A stretch of DNA of 25,850 bases from Eubacteriales bacterium (lineage in GTDB: Bacteria; Bacillota_A; Clostridia; Lachnospirales; Lachnospiraceae). The number at the start of each line of letters is the position of its first letter. The first letter of the stretch is position 1. A model generated the notes under the pieces. It worked only from the letters and a program-made list of their open reading frames with translations, made no database searches and was not told where the DNA came from. Positions 1 to 6,569 of this stretch are shown piece by piece. Both the position numbers and the translations under genes were made by a program. The stretch lies in assembly GCA_030527765.1 (NCBI GenBank), contig JAUNAE010000014.1, forward strand, positions 1 through 25,850. Direction: 5' to 3'.

Positions 1-1
1 C

Positions 2-67
2 GACGCCTACCACGAGGCCCACATGGATCTGGTGTCGATCGATCCGGTCTTCAAATATAATAATTAA
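2..67 (+). CDS. 3' end of an unidentified gene (partial)
   Basis: Reading from base 2 gives 21 sense codons ending DPVFKYNN and then a TAA stop at 65-67. Third positions are strongly G/C biased (GCC, CTG, TCG, ATC, CCG, GTC), which supports real coding but is GC-richer than the genes that follow. I do not recognise the family. It does not look like the ACT-domain C-terminus of RelA/SpoT, the usual upstream neighbour of dtd in many Clostridia. The rest lies outside the window. Confidence 0.4.
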   Translation, partial: DAYHEAHMDLVSIDPVFKYNN

Positions 68-96
68 ACAATTAAGAATCAATATTCAGATGGAAT

Positions 97-133
97 CCCC
101 TTCCTTGGCAAAACAGTTAAAGAAAGGGGGTTT
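97..133 (+). terminator. weak candidate Rho-independent terminator
   Basis: CCCCTTCCTT (97-106) can pair with AAGAAAGGGG (about 119-129) with one mismatch across a roughly 12-nt loop, followed only by GTTTG. The position after the upstream stop and before dtd is right, but the U-run is poor. Confidence 0.3.
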
Positions 134-227
134 GCACATTATTAATAGGAAACACGAAGATCCGTATTGACATCAAGGACAAGTATTTTGGCCCTTGAAA
201 TTACATTTATAACAGATGGAGTGACAT

Positions 228-686
228 ATGAAATTTTTAGTACAGCGTGTAACAAGCGCAGCCGTAACTGTAGAAGGAGAGGTGAAAGGAAAGATCGGAA
301 AAGGATTTCTGGTTTTGGCAGGAGTGTCTGACACAGATACAAAGCCTCTGGCAGATAAAATGCTGGATAAACTTTCCAAACTTCGCATTTTCGAAGATTC
401 TGAAGGAAAAACCAACCTGTCCATTCAGGATGTTGGAGGTGAGTTTCTTGTGATCTCCCAGTTTACCCTGTATGCGAACTGCAAAAAAGGAAATCGTCCT
501 TCTTTCATTGAAGCCGGCAAGCCGGATATGGCTGAGGAAATGTATGAATACCTTGTGGATTCTTTACGGAGAAGAGGCTTTTCTGTGGAAAAAGGAGTTT
601 TCGGAGCGGATATGAAGGTGGAACTGTTGAATGACGGACCATTTACCGTAATGCTTGACTCGAAAGAACTGGGATTCGAAGGATAA
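228..686 (+). CDS. dtd: D-aminoacyl-tRNA deacylase
   Basis: DTD removes D-amino acids (and glycine mischarged on tRNA-Ala) from tRNAs in the cytoplasm, a translation quality-control step. At 152 residues the protein has the usual length. It begins MKFLVQRVTSA and carries both family motifs: SQFT at residues 77-80 and the Gly-cis-Pro motif NDGPFT at 135-140, which forms the chiral-proofreading site across the homodimer. The ATG at 228 is preceded by TGGAG at 217-221. The next gene starts 20 bases after the stop, so dtd is probably the first gene of a dtd-HAD-ABC-F transcription unit. Family identity is very secure; nothing is unusual. Confidence 0.97.
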   Translation: MKFLVQRVTSAAVTVEGEVKGKIGKGFLVLAGVSDTDTKPLADKMLDKLSKLRIFEDSEGKTNLSIQDVGGEFLVISQFTLYANCKKGNRPSFIEAGKPDMAEEMYEYLVDSLRRRGFSVEKGVFGADMKVELLNDGPFTVMLDSKELGFEG

Positions 687-706
687 ACATGCAGGAAGGA
701 AGAAGA

Positions 707-1495
707 ATGACAGGAAAGAAAGCACTGTTTTTTGACATTGATGGAACTCTTTGGCATGGAGATAATATTATTCCCGAGAGCACCAGACAGACAATAAAAG
801 AACTCCGAAAAAACGGACACCTGACATTTATCTGTACTGGACGTACAAGAGGGTACATTCAGAATCCCGAGCTTTTGAATCTGGGATTTGACGGAATTGT
901 CTCCGGCTGCGGAACGATGATTGAGTATAAGAATGAAATTGTCTTTTGTCATGAGATTGACAATACTTTTATGGCAGATACAATCCAAAAGATCAGAAGT
1001 TATGGATTTCGCCCGATTCTGGAGGGCAAAGATTTTCTTTATATGGATGACAGCGAATTTTCAGAGGATTACTATGGCAAAAAACTGAAAGCCGAATTGG
1101 GTGAACATCTGAGAACGATTGAAGGAGAATGGGAAAAGTGGGAAGTATGTAAGTTTTCCTGTGCCACGGAAGATGCGGATCGGGAGAACTGCTTCCGGGA
1201 ATTGGAGCCGGATTTTGACTTTATGATTCACAATGAAGCAGTTGTGGAAATTGTGCCAAAGGGATTTCATAAAGGAACCGGAATTGAGAAGGTCTGTGAA
1301 TTATTAGATCTTGATATTGCAGACACCTTCGCTTTTGGAGACAGCGCCAATGATCTTGGAATGTTTAAAAGTGCCGGGATCAGTATCGCCATGGGTGATG
1401 GACAGGATGTTGCAAAGGAAGCTGCAGATTATATTACAACGCCTCTTCACGAGGATGGAATCCGCAATGCATGCAGACATTTTGGGTTGATTTAG
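707..1495 (+). CDS. Cof-type HAD-IIB hydrolase
   Basis: A Mg2+-dependent phosphatase of the haloacid dehalogenase superfamily, Cof subfamily (sugar phosphates, pyridoxal phosphate or flavin phosphates are typical substrates). Motif I is DIDGT at residues 10-14 (Asp10 nucleophile, Asp12 acid/base). Motif II is the Thr in FICTGRT, motif III the Lys in KGTGIEKV, and motif IV is GDSANDLGMF. The C2-type cap lies between motifs II and III. I chose ATG 707 because AGGAAGGA (693-700) lies 6 bases upstream and the protein then starts ten residues before the catalytic Asp, as in relatives. An in-frame ATG at 689, 2 bases after the dtd stop, with AAGGA upstream, is possible and would add six residues. 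The specific substrate cannot be told from sequence. Confidence 0.93.
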   Translation: MTGKKALFFDIDGTLWHGDNIIPESTRQTIKELRKNGHLTFICTGRTRGYIQNPELLNLGFDGIVSGCGTMIEYKNEIVFCHEIDNTFMADTIQKIRSYGFRPILEGKDFLYMDDSEFSEDYYGKKLKAELGEHLRTIEGEWEKWEVCKFSCATEDADRENCFRELEPDFDFMIHNEAVVEIVPKGFHKGTGIEKVCELLDLDIADTFAFGDSANDLGMFKSAGISIAMGDGQDVAKEAADYITTPLHEDGIRNACRHFGLI

Positions 1496-1507
1496 AGGAA
1501 AGAACAG

Positions 1508-3376
1508 ATGTTGTATCAGATTAAAGATGGTTCCGTGTCTTTGGGAGGCAAACAGATTTTGTCTCACATTGATTTTGAAGTACGCGGAACGGAAAAAATC
1601 GGAATTGTCGGAGCGAATGGAGCGGGAAAAACAACGCTGCTCCGTCTGATTTCCGGAGAACTGACTCTGGATCGGGATGACCGAAGAATGGGACCGGGAA
1701 TCACATCCTCGAGAAAGCTGACGATTGGGATGATGAGTCAGACAAGGGAAAAGGATAAGGAGCTGACAGTGGAAGAGCTGATGCTCTCCACCTGCCCGGA
1801 AAAGGACGCTTTTTCCAGAGAACGATACGCATATGAGATGGAATATGATCGGCTTTTTACGGGATTCGGTTTTGACAAGCAGGACAAAAAGAAGCAGCTT
1901 GGCAGTTTCTCCGGAGGAGAACAGACCAAAATATCACTGATTCACCTTCTGCTTCAGAAGCCGGATCTTTTGTTATTGGACGAACCTACGAACCATCTCG
2001 ATGTGGAAACGGCAGAATGGCTGGAAACATATATGCAGGAATATCCGAAGGCTGTCATTTTTGTATCGCATGATCGATTTTTCCTGGATCGTGTAGTAGA
2101 TGTCATCTATGAACTGCGCAAAGAAAATCTGTACAGATATGTTGGGAATTATTCGGACTATCGAAAACAGAAGCAGAAAGAACAGGACGATCTGAAAAAG
2201 AATTATGAGAAACAGCAGAAGGAAATAGCACGTCTGGAAGGCCTGATAGAAAAATTCAAGAATAAGCCGAGGAAGGCTTCCTTTGCCAGATCCCGAAAAA
2301 CTCTTCTGGATCGTATGGAAAAAATGGAGAAGCCTTCAGAAAACGAAGGATATATGTTTACAAAGGAGATTCTTCCACTTGTTCCCGCGAACAAGTGGGT
2401 GATGGAGGCTAAAGAACTCGGGATCGGCTATGACAAAATACTTCTGGAAATCTCTCTCAGGGTAAGAAACGGACAGAAGATTGCGGTGATTGGAAAGAAC
2501 GGATCCGGAAAATCCACATTTCTGAAAACCGTTGCGGGATATCTGGAGCCAAAGAAGGGTGAATGCATTCTGGGAGAGAGAACAACCCTTGGATACTTCG
2601 ATCAGCAGTCTGCAGAGATATCTTCGGAGAAGTCGGTGCTGGAACATTTTCATGGGTTATTTCCGGGACTTACAGAGAAGGACGCCAGACAGACCCTGAG
2701 CTGTTACCTGTTTCGGGGGAGGGAAGTCCAGACAAAAGTCGCCTCTCTGTCCGGCGGAGAAAAGGCAAGGCTGATGCTGGCAGAACTGCTTTGTGCCGGA
2801 CCCAACATGCTTGTATTGGACGAGCCGACAAATCATATGGATATTCAGGCAAAGGAGACCTTAGAGTCTGCGTTTAAAGCTTATAAAGGAACCATTCTAT
2901 TTGTATCTCATGACCGATATTTTGTACACCAGGTGGCGGATGCGATTCTTCTGTTTGATGAGCAAAGAGTAATGTACTATCCCTTTGGATATATGCACTA
3001 TCTGGAAAGAAAGAGGCGCGAAGGAGCGGAGGATCCGGCGGCACTCATGCGGGCGGAAGATCAGGCGATGCTGGAAGGGTTCCGGGCGGTTCCCGAAAAG
3101 GAAAGACACCGTCTCAGGGAAATCAGTACCGAGGCGGCTTATTATGACTGGCAGCTTCGCCTTGCAAGAGAACAGATGGAAGATGCCAAAAGAAAAGCAG
3201 AACTTCTTTGGAACAAGTGGAAGGAATGGGGAGAAAGGATTCCGGAAACGCCGGAGGAGTGGATAAATATGGAAGCTTTTGCCATGGAAGAACTGGAAAA
3301 AGCCGAGGAAGAGTGGACAGAAGCCTGCCTTGCCTGGGATCAGATATATAGTTACAGTTCACAAGGTGAACAGTAA
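1508..3376 (+). CDS. ABC-F family ribosome-associated ATPase
   Basis: A 622-residue protein with two ATP-binding cassettes and no membrane segments, the ABC-F layout of cytosolic proteins that act on the ribosome. Cassette 1 has Walker A GANGAGKTT (35-43), signature SGGEQ, Walker B LLLLDEPTNHLD and H-switch SHDRF. Cassette 2 has GKNGSGKST, SGGEK, LVLDEPTNHMD and SHDRY. A charged helical linker between the cassettes (about residues 220-280) is the P-site-tRNA interaction region. The C-terminus adds about 110 residues of predicted coiled coil rich in Glu, Lys and Trp. The gene starts 12 bases after the HAD gene with GAGGAAAG before the ATG, so it is probably cotranscribed. Whether it is a housekeeping factor (EttA/Uup/YfmR type) or an antibiotic-protection type cannot be settled from sequence alone. 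Confidence 0.95.
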   Translation: MLYQIKDGSVSLGGKQILSHIDFEVRGTEKIGIVGANGAGKTTLLRLISGELTLDRDDRRMGPGITSSRKLTIGMMSQTREKDKELTVEELMLSTCPEKDAFSRERYAYEMEYDRLFTGFGFDKQDKKKQLGSFSGGEQTKISLIHLLLQKPDLLLLDEPTNHLDVETAEWLETYMQEYPKAVIFVSHDRFFLDRVVDVIYELRKENLYRYVGNYSDYRKQKQKEQDDLKKNYEKQQKEIARLEGLIEKFKNKPRKASFARSRKTLLDRMEKMEKPSENEGYMFTKEILPLVPANKWVMEAKELGIGYDKILLEISLRVRNGQKIAVIGKNGSGKSTFLKTVAGYLEPKKGECILGERTTLGYFDQQSAEISSEKSVLEHFHGLFPGLTEKDARQTLSCYLFRGREVQTKVASLSGGEKARLMLAELLCAGPNMLVLDEPTNHMDIQAKETLESAFKAYKGTILFVSHDRYFVHQVADAILLFDEQRVMYYPFGYMHYLERKRREGAEDPAALMRAEDQAMLEGFRAVPEKERHRLREISTEAAYYDWQLRLAREQMEDAKRKAELLWNKWKEWGERIPETPEEWINMEAFAMEELEKAEEEWTEACLAWDQIYSYSSQGEQ

Positions 3377-3410
3377 CTATATATACAGAACAGATAAGAG
3401 ATGAGCCTCC

Positions 3411-3435
3411 GGCGGATCGCGAATATCCGTTTGAC
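3411..3435 (-). repeat. dispersed palindromic repeat, copy 1
   Basis: GGCGGATCGCGAATATCCG and following TTTGAC form an imperfect dyad (CGGAT/ATCCG). Its reverse complement matches the copy at 6256-6280 at about 20 of 25 positions. It lies in the gap between the ABC-F and DUF2974 genes. No T-run follows, so it is not a classical terminator. The rest of this 110-bp gap also contains GAGC-AATA-GCTC (about 3458-3470). Confidence 0.55.
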
Positions 3436-3495
3436 TTCTAAACATAACGTAGGCGGTGAGCAATAGCTCGATTTAAAACAGAGAGGATGTTGATT

Positions 3496-4593
3496 ATGGG
3501 AAATATCATTGATTATGTCAAATGGCGTGGAGATCTGACCTTTGCAGTGGATCCCTTTAATGAGGTGGATAACCTGATTTTTTCTTATCTTTCCTATGTG
3601 AACCTGGATGGAGTAGCGCCTATTGAGGGGGAAGAATTACTTACGATTACAGAAATATCCGAGAAGTTTTTTGCCATGCATTCGGAAGAAGAATTGCAGA
3701 AAGATAAATCCTTCATTCGTCTGGCACCTGACATGTTGAAAGAAATGGCAGGCACCCGCCGTTACGGAGACCTTCTTGCAGGAAATTATCTGAATCATAT
3801 CAATATAGAAGAAAACCTGCAGTTCAGTGCTATTGAGATCGTACTCCCGGATGAGTCCTCTTATCTGGCTATTCGGGGAACCGATGACCGAATCGTTGGC
3901 TGGAAGGAAGATTTCCTTATGGCCAGTGGGGAGGTGGCTGCTCAGACAGAGGCTGTGGAGTATGTGAATCGATGTGGGAAGAATCGTCCGAGAATTCGGA
4001 TCGGAGGTCATTCAAAGGGAGGACATCTTGCAGTATATGCGGGAGCTTTCTGCGAGACAGAGGTTCAGAACCGGATCGTGAAGGTTTATAACAACGATGG
4101 ACCGGGGTTTAGGAAGGATTTTCTGGAAAGTAAGGAATTGGCAAATATTGTTCGCCGAATTGTCCGGATTGTGCCGGAACATTCGATTGTGGGAATGCTT
4201 CTGGGACATGTGACAACACCGATTGTGATTCAGAGCAATGCTGTTGGTGTTATGCAGCATGATGGTCTGTCCTGGCAGGTTCTCGGACCGCGATTTGAAA
4301 CGGTGCCGGAACTTAGTAAGACTGCGGTGATTCTGGATCAGTCTATGGATCAGTGGCTTCAGAATTATAATGATGAGGAACGCAATCACTTTATTAATGA
4401 TTTCTTTTCAGTGCTGGAGGCGCCGGGAGTTGAGACGCTGACCGAACTTCAAAACGGTGGAGTGAAGGCACTGGCGGCTATGTGGAAGCGCCGTGAGACT
4501 CTGGCGCCGGAGACAAAAGAGAAGATTGATTTACTTTTGCAGACGATTCTGATGCACTGGACAGACTTCGTTCCGGATTTTCTGAAAAAATAA
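3496..4593 (+). CDS. DUF2974 / Mbeg1-like alpha/beta-hydrolase-fold protein
   Basis: A 365-residue cytoplasmic protein with no signal peptide or membrane segment. It starts MGNIIDYVKWRGDLTF, typical of the DUF2974 (Mbeg1-like) family of lipase-like proteins. A nucleophile elbow GHSKGGH is present with Ser173 in the GxSxG position. Downstream Asp and His residues that could finish a triad exist (for example in NNDGPGF and PEHS), but I cannot assign them. I chose ATG 3496 over the in-frame ATG 3487 because GAGAGG (3481-3486) touches the first ATG but lies 9 bases before the second. It is flanked by 110 bp of repeat-containing spacer upstream and the cysK promoter downstream, so it is probably monocistronic. 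The substrate is unknown; the family call is secure. Confidence 0.88.
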   Translation: MGNIIDYVKWRGDLTFAVDPFNEVDNLIFSYLSYVNLDGVAPIEGEELLTITEISEKFFAMHSEEELQKDKSFIRLAPDMLKEMAGTRRYGDLLAGNYLNHINIEENLQFSAIEIVLPDESSYLAIRGTDDRIVGWKEDFLMASGEVAAQTEAVEYVNRCGKNRPRIRIGGHSKGGHLAVYAGAFCETEVQNRIVKVYNNDGPGFRKDFLESKELANIVRRIVRIVPEHSIVGMLLGHVTTPIVIQSNAVGVMQHDGLSWQVLGPRFETVPELSKTAVILDQSMDQWLQNYNDEERNHFINDFFSVLEAPGVETLTELQNGGVKALAAMWKRRETLAPETKEKIDLLLQTILMHWTDFVPDFLKK

Positions 4594-4602
4594 AAGATAC
4601 TC

Positions 4603-4630
4603 TTGACAAATCCTATAGGAATGCTATAAT
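4603..4630 (+). promoter_or_regulatory. cysK promoter with palindromic operator in the spacer
   Basis: Consensus -35 TTGACA (4603-4608) and -10 TATAAT (4625-4630) are separated by 16 bp. The spacer contains a perfect 10-bp palindrome, TCCTATAGGA (4611-4620). A dyad between the promoter boxes is a classic repressor site, and the Rrf2 regulator directly after cysK is the obvious candidate to bind it. The promoter is seen directly; the regulator pairing is inferred. Confidence 0.85.
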
Positions 4631-4683
4631 TTCCATAAACATACAAATCATATCGAAACAGTAGGATAAGGAGGAAATATATT

Positions 4684-5616
4684 ATGGCAAAGGTATATAA
4701 GAGCGCAGTGGAGCTGATCGGAAACACACCAATTCTGGAAGTTAAGAATATTGAAGCAGAAGAAGGACTGAAAGCTAAGGTGCTGGTGAAACTGGAATAC
4801 TTTAATCCTGCAGGAAGTGTCAAAGACCGTATCGCAAAATATATGATTGAAGAGGCAGAAGCTTCAGGAGCACTGAAAGAAGGCTCTACAATTATTGAGC
4901 CGACTTCCGGTAACACAGGAATCGGTCTTGCATCTATCGCAGCAGCGAAGGGATATCGTGTGATCCTTACAATGCCAGAGACTATGTCCGTTGAGAGACG
5001 CAACATTCTGAAGGCATACGGCGCAGAGGTTGTTCTGACAGACGGAACCAAAGGTATGAAGGGCGCAATTGCAAAGGCTGAAGAACTCGCAGCTGAGATT
5101 GAGAACAGCTTTATCCCGGCACAGTTCGATAACCCGGCTAACCCGAAGGCACACAGAGAGACAACCGGTCCGGAGATCTGGAATGATACTGACGGTGAGG
5201 TTGATATCTTTGTAGCAGGTGTTGGTACCGGCGGAACAGTTACCGGTATCGGTGAGTATCTGAAATCCAAGAAAGAAAGTGTCAAAGTGGTTGCTATTGA
5301 GCCTGCAACTTCTCCTGTACTTTCCGAAGGAAAAGCCGGCCCGCACAAAATTCAGGGAATCGGCGCAGGTTTTGTTCCTAGCGTACTGAACACAACCGTT
5401 TATGACGAAGTGATCACTGTTGATAATGAGAGTGCATTTGAGACATCACGTAAGCTTACAAAGAGCGAGGGAGTTCTTACAGGTATTTCTTCCGGAGCTG
5501 CTCTATATGCGGCAATTGAGCTTGCAAAGAGACCGGAAAATGAAGGAAAGACAATTGTAGCACTTCTTCCGGACAGCGGCGACAGATACTATTCTACTCC
5601 ACTGTTCACAAAATAA
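4684..5616 (+). CDS. cysK: cysteine synthase (O-acetylserine sulfhydrylase)
   Basis: A PLP enzyme that makes L-cysteine from O-acetyl-L-serine and sulfide, the last step of cysteine biosynthesis. The 310 residues match the CysK length. The PLP lysine is Lys47 in NPAGSVKDR. The substrate-binding loop is TSGNTG, the phosphate-binding loop is GVGTGGTVTG, and the C-terminal GISSGAAL motif binds the PLP ring side. AAGGAGG at 4668-4674 lies 9 bases before the ATG. It has its own strong promoter at 4603-4630 and is followed 26 bases later by an Rrf2 regulator, an arrangement typical of CymR-like control of cysteine synthesis. The A and B isoforms cannot be fully separated by eye, but the length and motifs favour CysK. 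Confidence 0.97.
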   Translation: MAKVYKSAVELIGNTPILEVKNIEAEEGLKAKVLVKLEYFNPAGSVKDRIAKYMIEEAEASGALKEGSTIIEPTSGNTGIGLASIAAAKGYRVILTMPETMSVERRNILKAYGAEVVLTDGTKGMKGAIAKAEELAAEIENSFIPAQFDNPANPKAHRETTGPEIWNDTDGEVDIFVAGVGTGGTVTGIGEYLKSKKESVKVVAIEPATSPVLSEGKAGPHKIQGIGAGFVPSVLNTTVYDEVITVDNESAFETSRKLTKSEGVLTGISSGAALYAAIELAKRPENEGKTIVALLPDSGDRYYSTPLFTK

Positions 5617-5642
5617 TTATTAGAGAAGGGGATTGTTCATCC

Positions 5643-6062
5643 ATGAGAATATCTACCAAAGGTCAATATGCGATTCGAATGATGCTTGATATTGCAACCA
5701 ATTATTCGGGAGATCCGGTCAGACTGAAAGACATAGCAAGAAGACAGGATATTTCAGATAAATATCTGGAGCAGATTATATCCATACTGAATAAGGCTGG
5801 ATTTGTTCGAAGTGTACGAGGCCCGATGGGAGGATACTCCCTGGCAAAGGAACCTTCCGAATATACGGTCGGAATGATCCTGCGTCTGACAGAAGGAAGT
5901 CTTGCTCCGGTGGACTATGAAAATAGCAGTGCGGAACAGGAGAGTGTCACAAACATTCTCTGGAAGAAAATGTCCGATGCTATCGACAGTGTAGTTGACA
6001 ATATTACACTGGAAGATCTTCTGAACTGGCAGGAAGCCCAGACAAATGATTATGTGATTTAA
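5643..6062 (+). CDS. Rrf2-family transcriptional regulator, CymR-like
   Basis: A 139-residue Rrf2 protein beginning MRISTKGQYAIRMML with the winged helix-turn-helix at about residues 20-65 (KDIARRQDISDKYLEQI, then VRGPMGGY in the wing). It contains no cysteine, so it cannot ligate an Fe-S cluster through the three cysteines used by IscR, NsrR and RirA. In this it resembles CymR, which senses cysteine supply through CysK. It lies 26 bases after cysK with no terminator between and AGAAGGGG upstream, so the two are probably one transcript. The likely target is the TCCTATAGGA palindrome in the cysK promoter (inference). A terminator follows at 6084-6122. Confidence 0.93.
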   Translation: MRISTKGQYAIRMMLDIATNYSGDPVRLKDIARRQDISDKYLEQIISILNKAGFVRSVRGPMGGYSLAKEPSEYTVGMILRLTEGSLAPVDYENSSAEQESVTNILWKKMSDAIDSVVDNITLEDLLNWQEAQTNDYVI

Positions 6063-6083
6063 GCTAATATAAGAAGATTTTGC

Positions 6084-6122
6084 AGATCCCTTTGTTCTAT
6101 GGTTGAGCAGAGGGATCTTTTT
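6084..6122 (+). terminator. Rho-independent terminator of cysK-rrf2
   Basis: AGATCCCT (6084-6091) pairs with AGGGATCT (6111-6118). The loop can form an extra TGTTC/GAGCA helix, and TTTTT follows. It starts 22 bases after the Rrf2 stop. Confidence 0.88.
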
Positions 6123-6144
6123 GCATTTGCCGGTGTTGGATCTG

Positions 6145-6175
6145 TTGAACTTTTGTTGAACAGCTTCCTTATAAT
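6145..6175 (+). promoter_or_regulatory. candidate promoter in the long intergenic region
   Basis: TTGAAC (6145-6150) and a perfect TATAAT (6170-6175) are separated by 19 bp, directly after the rrf2 terminator. If used, it would give the surface-protein mRNA a leader of almost 390 nt, or a separate small RNA. The wide spacer lowers confidence. Confidence 0.4.
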
Positions 6176-6255
6176 GAACATTAGAGTCGAACTTTGCGAC
6201 ATTACACACCGCTTAATGCTCTGCGTATTTGAAACGGGGAGAATTACTTAATACA

Positions 6256-6280
6256 GGTCAAGCGGATATTCGCAATTCGG
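6256..6280 (+). repeat. dispersed palindromic repeat, copy 2
   Basis: GGTCA followed by AGCGGATATTCGCAATTCGG is the clearest forward copy of a repeat also found reversed at 3411-3435, 17561-17599 and 19255-19316. The core is an imperfect dyad, GCGGAT/ATTCG(C). It lies in the gap upstream of the giant surface protein gene. Confidence 0.55.
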
Positions 6281-6295
6281 GTAAAAATACTTCAA

Positions 6296-6323
6296 GTCTA
6301 TACATGTATATTTTTACATAGAC
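6296..6323. promoter_or_regulatory. interrupted palindrome, possible operator
   Basis: GTCTAT (6296-6301) is mirrored by ATAGAC (6318-6323), with an inner perfect TACATGTA (6301-6308) and further partial symmetry. It resembles a regulator site but has no matched regulator in the window. Confidence 0.3.
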
Positions 6324-6420
6324 AAGTTCTTGAGAAATTCGAATCAGTGGTACATTACAAGTTTTGGAGAAAAAACTACGAAAAGGTTTCGGAGGTTTAT
6401 CAAAAAGAAGTATAAGATAT

Positions 6421-6466
6421 CCCTTATTTTATGGGAAATACTTGACTATAAGGGAGAAAATAAGGG
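6421..6466. promoter_or_regulatory. 10-bp inverted repeat with an alternative pairing partner
   Basis: CCCTTATTTT (6421-6430) is perfectly complementary to AAAATAAGGG (6457-6466). A second ATAAGGG at 6448-6454 could pair with the same left arm, so two mutually exclusive hairpins are possible. It ends 17 bp before a candidate promoter for the surface-protein gene, so it may act as an operator, or as an RNA element if transcription starts further upstream. Confidence 0.4.
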
Positions 6467-6483
6467 GGCGGTCGTATTGCAAC

Positions 6484-6512
6484 TTGCTAGAAAAATTTGC
6501 CTATAGTATTAT
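6484..6512 (+). promoter_or_regulatory. candidate promoter of the giant surface-protein gene
   Basis: TTGCTA (6484-6489) and TATTAT (6507-6512) lie 17 bp apart and about 58 bp before the start codon. Both boxes deviate from consensus, so this is only a fair candidate. Confidence 0.4.
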
Positions 6513-6569
6513 GTTTTTATAGTAAAATATTGTGCGTTCTTTCAGAAAAGGATGAGAACAGGAGGGAAT

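Noticed and set aside
4449..5348. A 299-codon minus-strand open frame opposite cysK
   Set aside because: cysK has its own promoter, ribosome binding site and all catalytic motifs; the antisense product is low-complexity Ser/Ile/Pro-rich.
6180..6550. Riboswitch (c-di-GMP, cobalamin, T-box or SAM type) upstream of the adhesin gene
   Set aside because: I looked for the conserved cores of these classes and saw none; only simple dyads are present.
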